Shown here piece after piece: positions 57,344 through 63,639 of a stretch of DNA of 64,000 nt; within the stretch, counting starts at the first letter, position 1; each line of letters opens with the position of its first letter. The DNA comes from JACPHB01 sp964495505 (lineage in GTDB: Bacteria; Patescibacteriota; Minisyncoccia; UBA10092), in NCBI GenBank assembly GCA_964495505.1, contig CAZBVM010000001.1, positions 1 through 64,000 of the forward strand, written 5' to 3'. The notes beneath the pieces were generated by a model, which worked only from the letters and a program-made list of their open reading frames with translations, was not told the DNA's origin and made no database searches. The translations under genes were made by a program, and so were the position numbers.

Positions 57344-57385
57344 CTTTTCGGAAATCAGCAACGATCGTTGGGATATTACGAAAAC
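57344..57385 (+). repeat. Dispersed near-palindromic repeat R1, copy C
   Basis: The core (TTTTCGG, then CAGCAACGATCGTT, then ATTACGAAAA) is identical to copy B over about 35 bp. The long A/T tail with TAGCTATAGCTA seen in A and B is absent. It follows the metzincin terminator in the orientation of that gene. Confidence 0.85.
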
Positions 57386-57419
57386 TAAATATCAAATTAG
57401 TATATCAAATTTTATTTTA

Positions 57420-57453
57420 AACGCACTAAAATCCTATAGGTCATTCGTGCGTT
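57420..57453. repeat. Dispersed inverted repeat R2, copy 1
   Basis: AACGCAC...GTGCGTT arms around TAAAATCCTATAGG, which has its own CCTATAGG palindrome. A copy with the same left 20 bp is at 61436-61471. Confidence 0.8.
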
Positions 57454-57470
57454 CATATAATATATTAAAA

Positions 57471-57917
57471 TTATTTTCTTTCGAGAACGAGAACTAAGCG
57501 GGGCTCGCCATCGCCATAATAGTTTTCTATACGCGATTCAACAATAAAACCTAAAGATTTATAAAGTGCTAATGCCGGCGCGTTATCCGGATGGGTATCC
57601 AGTTCTATTCTTTTTGCGTCTTTAACTTCGTCCAATATCTGGATCATAACTTCGCGGCCGATGCCTTGTCCCTGAAAGAAGGGATTAATAGCTAATCCGT
57701 TTATGTAAACCCTGCCTTCTCCTTTTCTTTCGTAGGAAATGTTGCCGACTACTGCGCCATCTTTCTCAATAAGATAAACGGTATTGTTTTCAATTTCGTA
57801 CTTCCACTCATCTTCCTTAAGCATCGGAGAATATATTTTCGTTCCGGCAACGCTCTTTTCAATTGATATCAATATAGGTATATCTGCGCTTGTGGCTTTT
57901 TTTAAATTTATTGACAT
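57471..57917 (-). CDS. GNAT-family N-acetyltransferase
   Basis: A 148-residue acetyl-CoA-dependent acetyltransferase. The acetyl-CoA loop QGQGIGREVM (Q/R-x-x-G-x-G/A) is at about 88-97, preceded by YINGLAINPFF and followed by ELDTHPDNAPALALYKSLGFIVE, close to the RimI-like pattern. The substrate could be a protein N-terminus or a small amine. It is the last gene of a minus-strand run with NUDIX and a membrane protein, 3 bp after the NUDIX stop. Confidence 0.85.
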   Translation of the reverse strand: MSINLKKATSADIPILISIEKSVAGTKIYSPMLKEDEWKYEIENNTVYLIEKDGAVVGNISYERKGEGRVYINGLAINPFFQGQGIGREVMIQILDEVKDAKRIELDTHPDNAPALALYKSLGFIVESRIENYYGDGEPRLVLVLERK

Positions 57918-57920
57918 ATA

Positions 57921-58388
57921 TTATTGTTGCAATTTTTGAATATAATCAACTCCGAGTTCTGAATATATAATTCCTTTTTCAACATTTTGTATCGCTTCTC
58001 TTACATGGTGCACCGTATTTTTCGGAAGAGCGCCTATTGGGAACCATTTGATGTCATCGCATTTATGAGATTCCATAATTTTTATTTCTCCGGACCATTT
58101 TGTGGATAAGAAAAATAAATCCGTCCTGTCGCCGGTTTCATCAATTTTTGTGCGGTACATCGTGTGAACTAGTGTGATGTCTTTTGGGGTAATATCAATT
58201 CCCAATTCTTCCTTCATTTCCCTTATCAATCCTTCTACTGGCAATTCCCCGGCTTCAACATGGCCGGCTGGAACAGAATACCACCCATCATAATAACCAG
58301 AACCTCGCCGTCGTCCAAGCAAAATTTTATCTCCTTTTTTAAGGAAAAGATAAACCGCTGGCACTGCTTTATTTCTTTCTTTTAGCAT
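57921..58388 (-). CDS. NUDIX hydrolase
   Basis: A 155-residue pyrophosphohydrolase. The Nudix box runs GHVEAGELPVEGLIREMKEELGI (about 43-65), with the REMKEE metal-binding core. The preceding GRRRGSGYYDGWYSVPAG is typical of MutT-like members acting on nucleotides. Specificity cannot be given. It appears co-transcribed with the GNAT gene. Confidence 0.88.
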   Translation of the reverse strand: MLKERNKAVPAVYLFLKKGDKILLGRRRGSGYYDGWYSVPAGHVEAGELPVEGLIREMKEELGIDITPKDITLVHTMYRTKIDETGDRTDLFFLSTKWSGEIKIMESHKCDDIKWFPIGALPKNTVHHVREAIQNVEKGIIYSELGVDYIQKLQQ

Positions 58389-58403
58389 AATATTGGTTTT
58401 GAT

Positions 58404-59000
58404 TTATGCATTTTTGTACATTTTAGGTTTTCTTAGTAATTTCATCAAAATCAGAATCCATCCGCCGAGAAATATCATAATTGGATTTATTAAAATATTG
58501 CTAATATCAAAATTTATTGTGGAAAATCCAAGAATAAACAATATGCCCGTGATAAATAATAGCTGAGCATTATTTAATGAAATACTGATATTAGTTATAG
58601 CAATATTGTAATTCTCTAACGCATTATTTTCTAATATTTGATTTGGTTCATTATTTCCTAATTTTTTTAAAAAATATAAGGACTTAAATAGTTCTTTGTC
58701 TGTAAAAGCGGCACGATAATGAATTTGATTCCATATAATAATCATAATGCCAGATGTAAAACTGAGCCAACTTATTAACAGAAATATTTTAAAATTTGCA
58801 TTTGGTAATAACTTAATAAAAGAAAAACTTGCAACTAAAATCGCAGAAGATAATGTAATAAATAATTTTTCGCTATTATGAGAAATTTCGTATAATTTTT
58901 CAAATGAATCCAGGGACTCAAAAAGCCGTCTTTCTGATTTTAAAAGTCTATCTTTTGTTTTTTGAATAATTTTTGTATTTTTAAGACTGAAATTTTGCAT
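58404..59000 (-). CDS. Hypothetical four-helix membrane protein
   Basis: A 198-residue protein. The N-terminal half is charged and helical (KIIQKTKDRLLKSERRLFESLDSFEKLYEISHNSEK). Two membrane helices lie at about 46-90 and two more at about 145-190. No motif is recognised. It sits 15 bp before the NUDIX gene in the same direction. It is AT-rich and possibly a local acquisition. Function unknown. Confidence 0.65.
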   Translation of the reverse strand: MQNFSLKNTKIIQKTKDRLLKSERRLFESLDSFEKLYEISHNSEKLFITLSSAILVASFSFIKLLPNANFKIFLLISWLSFTSGIMIIIWNQIHYRAAFTDKELFKSLYFLKKLGNNEPNQILENNALENYNIAITNISISLNNAQLLFITGILFILGFSTINFDISNILINPIMIFLGGWILILMKLLRKPKMYKNA

Positions 59001-59112
59001 TTTAATTTTTCTAATATATTAAATTAATGTATCTCAATCAACTGAATTAGTATATGACGGCTACCGAGCAGAGAATCCGTTTTTCGTTAAAGCCCATCAT
59101 AAAATTCTCAAT
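59001..59112. other. Non-coding stretch
   Basis: AT-rich sequence between the small membrane ORF and the four-helix gene. I see no gene or strong hairpin in it. Confidence 0.5.
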
Positions 59113-59277
59113 TTAATACCAATTCATCCAATAAAATAAAAGGGGTATTAAATTTTCTTGACATTCTGGTTTGGGATACTTTGCGCAACTATCCGTAGTA
59201 ATATAAAAAGTTAAAAATAGTAAAACAATAAAAATAACTATAATATACACAAAAATATTTTTAAAATTTATTTTCAT
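59113..59277 (-). CDS. Small single-helix membrane protein (54 residues)
   Basis: An ORF of 54 codons plus stop, beginning MKINFKNIFVYIIVIFIVLLF. It has one N-terminal membrane helix (about 8-27) and a short outside tail with cysteines at 31 and 39, ending in WMNWY. The ATG is 2 bp after the tRNA-Gln 3' end, and dnaX lies just upstream of the tRNA, so one transcript could carry all three. No Shine-Dalgarno. It is plausible but unproven. Confidence 0.4.
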   Translation of the reverse strand: MKINFKNIFVYIIVIFIVLLFLTFYITTDSCAKYPKPECQENLIPLLFYWMNWY

Positions 59278-59279
59278 AG

Positions 59280-59350
59280 CTCGGGGGTAGGGATTCGAAC
59301 CCCAATAAATACCTTCAAAGGGTACTGTCCTACCGTTAGACGACCCCCGA
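59280..59350 (-). tRNA. tRNA-Gln (UUG)
   Basis: On the minus strand TCGGGGG pairs with CCCCCGA over 7 bp. The anticodon stem GTACC/GGTAT encloses CTTTGAA (anticodon TTG), and the T loop is TTCGAAT. The CCA end is not encoded, unlike tRNA-Lys and the Ile-type tRNA in this window. It starts 3 bp after the dnaX stop codon. Confidence 0.93.
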
Positions 59351-59353
59351 ATA

Positions 59354-60385
59354 TTATTTGTTATTAATTACTTCTACTACTGCTAGTTCAAGCGGCAGGG
59401 AGGGGATTGGGCTGCGCTTGATGTCGTTTTGGGCAATCATAAATATTTTTATCGCCCGGGCAGCGCTATCAATTGAGAATTTTTCTGCTTGTGTTTTAAC
59501 GATTTCAAACTGGTCCGGCGTTAATTCTTGCGCTATTAGTTCCGATAAAGAACTTTCAACTTTTAGAAGCATTATTTTTCTTAAGTGATTAATGAGCGCT
59601 TTGGTAAAAACTTCTAAATCTGTTCCGCTTTCGCATAATTTTCCGATATAATCTATCGCTTCTTTGGGATTAGAAGTTGAAAGATGGTCGGTCATAATTT
59701 TTACTTTTTCAAAATCAACCGCGCCCAAAAGTTCTTCTATGTCTTCCTTAGCAATGATTTTATCACTCCAAACCCGAAGTTGTTCAAGCATTGATTCGGC
59801 GTCGCGATAACTGCCACCGGCAAAAGAGGCGACAAGCCGCAACGCATCCGGCTCAATTTTTATTTTTTCAGCCGCTATAATTTTTTCAAGTTTTTTGATA
59901 ATTTCCGATACGGCAAGTTTCCTGAAAGGAAACGACTGAACGCGGGAAAGGATTGTTGCCGGAACTTTGTTAATTTCGGTAGTCGCCAGAACAAAAACGG
60001 CGTGTGCCGGCGGTTCTTCTAGAGTTTTTAGTAACGCGTTAAAGGCCTCTTTGGTTAACTGATGAACTTCGTCAATGATAAAGACCTTGTATTTTCCGGC
60101 AGTCGGAGCGAATTTTATGCCGTCGCGGAGTTCTCTTATTTCATCAATGCCGCGGTTACTAGCCGCGTCAATTTCTATAAGGTCAAGGTCGCCGCAGCCG
60201 AGCGATTTTGCGAGCAAGCGGGCAACGGTTGTTTTTCCGGTGCCTCGCGGTCCACTAAATAAATAAGCATGGCTTACGCGGCCCAGTTTTAAAGCGTTGG
60301 TAAGCGTTCGCACCACATGCTCCTGTCCGATAACTTCTTCCCAGCTTTGCGGCCGGTATTTGCGATATAAAACAAGATTCATCAT
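59354..60385 (-). CDS. dnaX: DNA polymerase III subunit gamma (short DnaX, no zinc module)
   Basis: A 343-residue clamp-loader AAA+ ATPase. Walker A is GPRGTGKT (about 45-52), Walker B FIIDEVHQL, and sensor 1 ATTEINKVPATILSR with the SRC-type arginine. Domain III runs to the end; the tau domains IV-V are absent, so only a gamma-length form exists. The usual four-cysteine zinc module after the Walker A helix is missing: AKSLGCGDLDLIEIDAAS goes directly into the next strand. It works with HolB (35124). tRNA-Gln follows 3 bp after the stop. Confidence 0.92.
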   Translation of the reverse strand: MMNLVLYRKYRPQSWEEVIGQEHVVRTLTNALKLGRVSHAYLFSGPRGTGKTTVARLLAKSLGCGDLDLIEIDAASNRGIDEIRELRDGIKFAPTAGKYKVFIIDEVHQLTKEAFNALLKTLEEPPAHAVFVLATTEINKVPATILSRVQSFPFRKLAVSEIIKKLEKIIAAEKIKIEPDALRLVASFAGGSYRDAESMLEQLRVWSDKIIAKEDIEELLGAVDFEKVKIMTDHLSTSNPKEAIDYIGKLCESGTDLEVFTKALINHLRKIMLLKVESSLSELIAQELTPDQFEIVKTQAEKFSIDSAARAIKIFMIAQNDIKRSPIPSLPLELAVVEVINNK

Positions 60386-60430
60386 ATTTTACGGGTTTAC
60401 ATTATCATATTTTTAACATAAAATAAAGAC

Positions 60431-60580
60431 ATGAAAAATTATTCAAGAAACAACGCCGGAAAAGGCAAAACAACTTTTAGAACCGGCGACAAGTGGCGAG
60501 CCAGAAAAAATATTTTTACCCGCGATATTAAAAGTTTACATAGATGGAAAAGCAGATTACCCCAAAAAAAATCGGCTTAG
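60431..60580 (+). CDS. Small basic protein (49 residues)
   Basis: A 49-residue protein, MKNYSRNNAGKGKTTFRTGDKW..., rich in arginine and lysine, ending PQKKSA. An A/T-rich TAAAAT-like -10 box lies 6 nt before the ATG. It overlaps the start of the patatin gene by 37 nt in another frame. Composition suggests nucleic-acid binding. It is small but has its own promoter signal, and no competing ORF covers its first 113 bases. Confidence 0.5.
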   Translation: MKNYSRNNAGKGKTTFRTGDKWRARKNIFTRDIKSLHRWKSRLPQKKSA

Positions 60581-61413
60581 CGCTAGGCGGCGGAGGAGCT
60601 AAGGGACTGGCTCATATCGGAATTATTAAAGCGCTTGAAACGGCGGAAATTAAAATTGATTATATCGCCGGTACCAGCATGGGAGCTTTAGTCGGCGGCT
60701 GGTATGCTGCCACCGGAGATATCAAGGCCTTAGAAAATTTTATCGTTCACATTAAAAGAGACAATATTTTTCCTATAAAAGAAATAATCAAGCGCAAAGA
60801 CGGCGCGCTTTTTAAAGGAGAATCCATTGCTGATAAATTAAGAAAAGAACTAAAAAACATTAAAATTGAGGATTGTAAAATTCCTTTTACCGCCTTAGCA
60901 ACCGATGCTAAAAACGGAGACGAAGTTCGCCTTAAAAATGGCGATTTAGTTGACGCTATCAGAGCTAGCATCGCTCTTCCGATAGTTTTCGCACCAGTGG
61001 CCGTTAGCAACCGGTTATTAATAGATGGTGGGCTAGTCAATCCGGTTCCAGCCGATGTGGTAAAAGATATGGGCGCCGAATACATTATCGCTGTTGATGT
61101 TTCAAGCAGATGGTTTGTAGCGCCTGAAGAATTGGTGACCACTCACGATATATATGGAGTTATTTCAAGCGCGCTTTCCATTATTGAATATCAAATCGCT
61201 AAAAATATTTTAAAGAACGCTAACTTAGTTTTGCGGCCGCCGGTAATAAACTACAATTGGATAGAATTTGATAAAGCTCAAGAAATAATTAAAAAAGGCG
61301 AAGAAGAACTAGAACTAAGCTTGCGGAAAATTCGCCGCAAAACCGGATACAAAAAACCGGCTCAAACTTTAGCCGAAAAATTCTTGGATTTCATACTAAA
61401 CAAACCGGATTAA
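60544..61413 (+). CDS. Patatin-like phospholipase (RssA-type)
   Basis: A 289-residue serine hydrolase with a Ser-Asp dyad. The oxyanion loop is GGGGAKG (15-21), the nucleophile S45 is in GTSMG (43-47), and D161 is in LIDGGLVNPVP. There is no signal peptide. Likely activity is on membrane lipids or lysophospholipids. The tail KIRRKTGYKKPAQTLAEKFLDFILNKP is basic and helical and could contact the membrane. Confidence 0.9.
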   Translation: MEKQITPKKIGLALGGGGAKGLAHIGIIKALETAEIKIDYIAGTSMGALVGGWYAATGDIKALENFIVHIKRDNIFPIKEIIKRKDGALFKGESIADKLRKELKNIKIEDCKIPFTALATDAKNGDEVRLKNGDLVDAIRASIALPIVFAPVAVSNRLLIDGGLVNPVPADVVKDMGAEYIIAVDVSSRWFVAPEELVTTHDIYGVISSALSIIEYQIAKNILKNANLVLRPPVINYNWIEFDKAQEIIKKGEEELELSLRKIRRKTGYKKPAQTLAEKFLDFILNKPD

Positions 61414-61435
61414 ATTAATTTGATAAATATTTTAT

Positions 61436-61471
61436 GAACGCACTAAAATCCTATAGGCAGTTTATGCGTTC
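61436..61471. repeat. Dispersed inverted repeat R2, copy 2
   Basis: GAACGCA...TGCGTTC arms with the same AACGCACTAAAATCCTATAG core as copy 1 at 57420. It lies just beyond the terminator of the minus-strand gene 61556-61822. Confidence 0.8.
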
Positions 61472-61510
61472 AGCAAGAATAAATTGAATTAAATTTTTAA
61501 AAATTAGAAA

Positions 61511-61535
61511 CCCCGGCGCGCGTCGCGCGCCGGGG
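61511..61535 (-). terminator. Very strong terminator of the 61556 gene
   Basis: CCCCGGCGCGC (61511-61521) pairs perfectly with GCGCGCCGGGG (61525-61535) around a 3-nt loop. On the minus strand it is followed by tttctaattttt. Confidence 0.85.
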
Positions 61536-61555
61536 CGGTTTGTCCGATGACCGGA

Positions 61556-61822
61556 CTACTTCTTCAAGCGAGGAGTCACGGCCTTACGGCCGGCATTGAA
61601 ATGATGCAGGAAACTCTCGGNNNNNNNNNNGGTTACCACTGACATGGATATCCTCACTTGCCTGGGGCCATTCGCAAGCATCCCGGCGAGTGTGACGAAT
61701 GCCTCCATGGTGTTCAGGCCGCCAGCCACCAACTTCCCACCGTACTGGATGGCCACGCCACCCATGTCAGCCGTAGCAGCCTCGATCCAGATCTGTTGAT
61801 TCTTCTTCGCGCGCTTATTCAT
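61556..61822 (-). CDS. Small hypothetical cassette-type protein, broken by an assembly gap
   Basis: A protein of about 85-90 residues with ten N at 61621-61630 inside it; the frame is open on both sides but the true gap length is unknown. The start is the ATG at 61822, with GGAGG 9 nt upstream; the longer frame begins with TTG inside the Shine-Dalgarno. The first part NKRAKKNQQIWIEAATADMGGVAIQYGGKLVAGGLNTMEAFVTLAGML is glycine-rich and mildly amphipathic, and the end KAVTPRLKK is basic. The DNA is GC-rich. There is no recognised domain. Confidence 0.6.
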   Translation of the reverse strand: MNKRAKKNQQIWIEAATADMGGVAIQYGGKLVAGGLNTMEAFVTLAGMLANGPRQVRISMSVVTXXXXESFLHHFNAGRKAVTPRLKK

Positions 61823-61902
61823 CGCAGCATCCTCCAAATAATCGGAGAGTTTAGGAACTCATGCCGAGATTCAGCCCAATGCTGATTCAGCATGTTGATT
61901 AC

Positions 61903-61931
61903 ATTATACTATAAAAGTAGTAAAAAGTCAA
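61903..61931 (-). promoter_or_regulatory. Promoter of the 61556 gene
   Basis: Minus-strand TTGACT (61931-61926), 17-bp spacer, TATAAT (61908-61903). The leader of about 70 nt has an ATGCTGA-at-CAGCAT hairpin and the GGAGG site. Confidence 0.75.
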
Positions 61932-61995
61932 TAATTTAATCTAAATTGTAGCTTTTCCTGCGATCGCAGGAATAACGACATTTTTATTAAAAAAC

Positions 61996-62026
61996 AGCTT
62001 CATTAAGGCATTTTTTAATAAGCTGA
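61996..62026 (-). terminator. Terminator of the MBL-fold gene
   Basis: Minus-strand CAGCTT...AAGCTG arms followed by ttttttaat. The palindrome TTCCTGCGATCGCAGGAA lies just beyond it at about 61955-61972. Confidence 0.6.
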
Positions 62027-62029
62027 TTT

Positions 62030-62842
62030 TTAGATTGTTAGTTCCATCCCATCATAAGCCAAATAGATATTTTTTGATTGTTTGCTGACTATTTTTTGAG
62101 CCAATTCGTAGTGCGGCCAGGCAATGCCGACTTGAGTGAGATAAACTTTTTTAAAGTTCAGTTCTTTTGTAAGTTTCAAAATTTCCGACAAACTCTGGTG
62201 AGTGGGAATAGGATTTTTATATGCCGCGCAATCCAAAATAGCCAAATCGGCGTTTTTAACCAATTTTTTCGATTCCGGCGGCATTATTTTAAAATCGCTC
62301 GCGTAAATCACGCGCTTTTTTCTAATTTCAAATAAAAATCCAAGCGTTAAAAATTTTGGATTAAAAGCGTGTTCCACACGAAAGGGAGTGACAGAAAAAT
62401 CGTCAAAAATTATTTTTTTAAGCGGTTCAATTTCTTGATACGGAAAATCGGCCCAAAACGAATCTTCGGTTAAAAAATTTTTTGTATTTTTTTCTGCGTA
62501 AATAGTCGGAAGATAGAATTTTTTTGTTGACTCATAAAGCCGTTTTAAACCTCCAGCTGCGTCACTGTGACCATGAGTTAAAAAAATCGCGTTTATGTTT
62601 TTATCTTTTATCTCCGACGTTTTAGTCGGAGCTCCGACTCTTTCAAGACGTCGGAGCTGTTTTTTAATATCTTGTGACGCGTCGATTAGAATATTTTGAT
62701 TTTCAAATTCAAAAAAAGCCGAGCTTTGAAAACGCGCGCTTTTACTTCCCGGTTTTCTGGCCTCTTTACAGACATACCAGTTGCCGCAGTTGGGGCGGGG
62801 AATCCGACCCGACGGTCCGGTTCCTAAAAATGTTATTTTCAT
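62030..62842 (-). CDS. Metallo-beta-lactamase-fold hydrolase (PhnP-like)
   Basis: A 270-residue MBL-fold phosphodiesterase-type hydrolase. It begins MKITFLGTGPSGRIPRPNCGN, typical of PhnP relatives. The metal motif is THGHSDAAGGL, with the second histidine of HxHxDH replaced by alanine. Later ligands are in RVEHAFNP and ASDFKIMPPES. A cluster of CTCCGAC/GTCGGAG inverted repeats (62611-62655) codes RRLERVGAPTKTSEIKD and looks inserted before the metal motif. Substrate unknown; PhnP acts on cyclic phosphodiesters. Confidence 0.85.
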   Translation of the reverse strand: MKITFLGTGPSGRIPRPNCGNWYVCKEARKPGSKSARFQSSAFFEFENQNILIDASQDIKKQLRRLERVGAPTKTSEIKDKNINAIFLTHGHSDAAGGLKRLYESTKKFYLPTIYAEKNTKNFLTEDSFWADFPYQEIEPLKKIIFDDFSVTPFRVEHAFNPKFLTLGFLFEIRKKRVIYASDFKIMPPESKKLVKNADLAILDCAAYKNPIPTHQSLSEILKLTKELNFKKVYLTQVGIAWPHYELAQKIVSKQSKNIYLAYDGMELTI

Positions 62843-62873
62843 ACTTTATATGATATGATGAAATTAAAAAATT

Positions 62874-63455
62874 ATGAAGTACGTTTTACCACAGTTACCA
62901 TATGCTTATAGTGCGCTTGAACCATATATTGACGCTAAGACGATGGAGATTCATCACAGCAAGCATCATCGGTTTTATATTGACAAACTTAACACCGCTT
63001 TAGAAAAATATCCCTATTTAGCCGATAAAAAACTTGAGGAGCTTATAAAAGATCTGCCAAATTTGACTATAGATGAAGCCGATAAAAAAGCGATTCATAA
63101 CAACGGCGGGGGACATTTAAATCACTCGTTTTTTTGGAATGTTATGAGTCCAGAAAAACAAATTGATGAAATGTTGATTGAAGAAATTAAAAAAACATTC
63201 GGCTCGGCGGAAGAATTTAAAAAAATCTTCAGCAATACGGCCGCTACTCATTTTGGCAGCGGCTGGGCTTGGCTGGTTCGCGACGAGCAAAACAAACTTC
63301 AAATATATTCACTGCCAAATCACGAATTTCCGTATCTCAAAAGTCACCAGCCGCTAATAGTCCTTGATCTTTGGGAACACGCTTATTATTTAAAATATCA
63401 AAACCGCCGAGCCGAATACATAGAAAACTGGTGGAATGTTTTGAAAATATTATAG
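62874..63455 (+). CDS. Iron/manganese superoxide dismutase
   Basis: A 193-residue enzyme converting superoxide to peroxide and oxygen. Metal ligands are H27, H84 (GGHLNHSFFW), D165 and H169 (LDLWEHAYYLKY). At the outer-sphere position that is Gln in many Mn enzymes there is H150 (PNHEFPY), so metal choice is ambiguous and may be cambialistic. A TATGAT box lies 14 nt before the ATG. A MITE-like element starts 6 bp after the stop. Confidence 0.93.
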   Translation: MKYVLPQLPYAYSALEPYIDAKTMEIHHSKHHRFYIDKLNTALEKYPYLADKKLEELIKDLPNLTIDEADKKAIHNNGGGHLNHSFFWNVMSPEKQIDEMLIEEIKKTFGSAEEFKKIFSNTAATHFGSGWAWLVRDEQNKLQIYSLPNHEFPYLKSHQPLIVLDLWEHAYYLKYQNRRAEYIENWWNVLKIL

Positions 63456-63460
63456 AGGGT

Positions 63461-63607
63461 TGACCCAGTATATCATCTTGCCGATCACAAAATTACGGCG
63501 AGCGATAATTAATCTTTGTAATTTTTTACTAATTGGAGCGGCAATGCCAAATTTATTGGTTAATATTTTGTGATTGCGAGCCGTTCGGCAAGTTGTATTA
63601 CTGGGTT
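63461..63607. mobile_element. MITE-like element, copy 2
   Basis: About 147 bp, in reverse orientation to copy 1 at 29788. It has the same terminal repeats (left TGACCCAGTATATCATCTTG; right, read inward, CCCAGTAATACAACTTGCCG) and the shared inner segments CAAAATTACGGCGAGC and ggattat/attgg stretches. No ORF. Its right boundary runs into TTGACA, the -35 box of the next transcription unit. Confidence 0.85.
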
Positions 63608-63633
63608 GACAGATTCTGTAGATTTGATATAAT
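63606..63633 (+). promoter_or_regulatory. Promoter at the MITE right end
   Basis: TTGACA (63606-63611), 16-bp spacer, TATAAT (63628-63633). The first two bases of the -35 box lie at the end of the MITE-like element. Confidence 0.75.
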
Positions 63634-63639
63634 GTGAGT

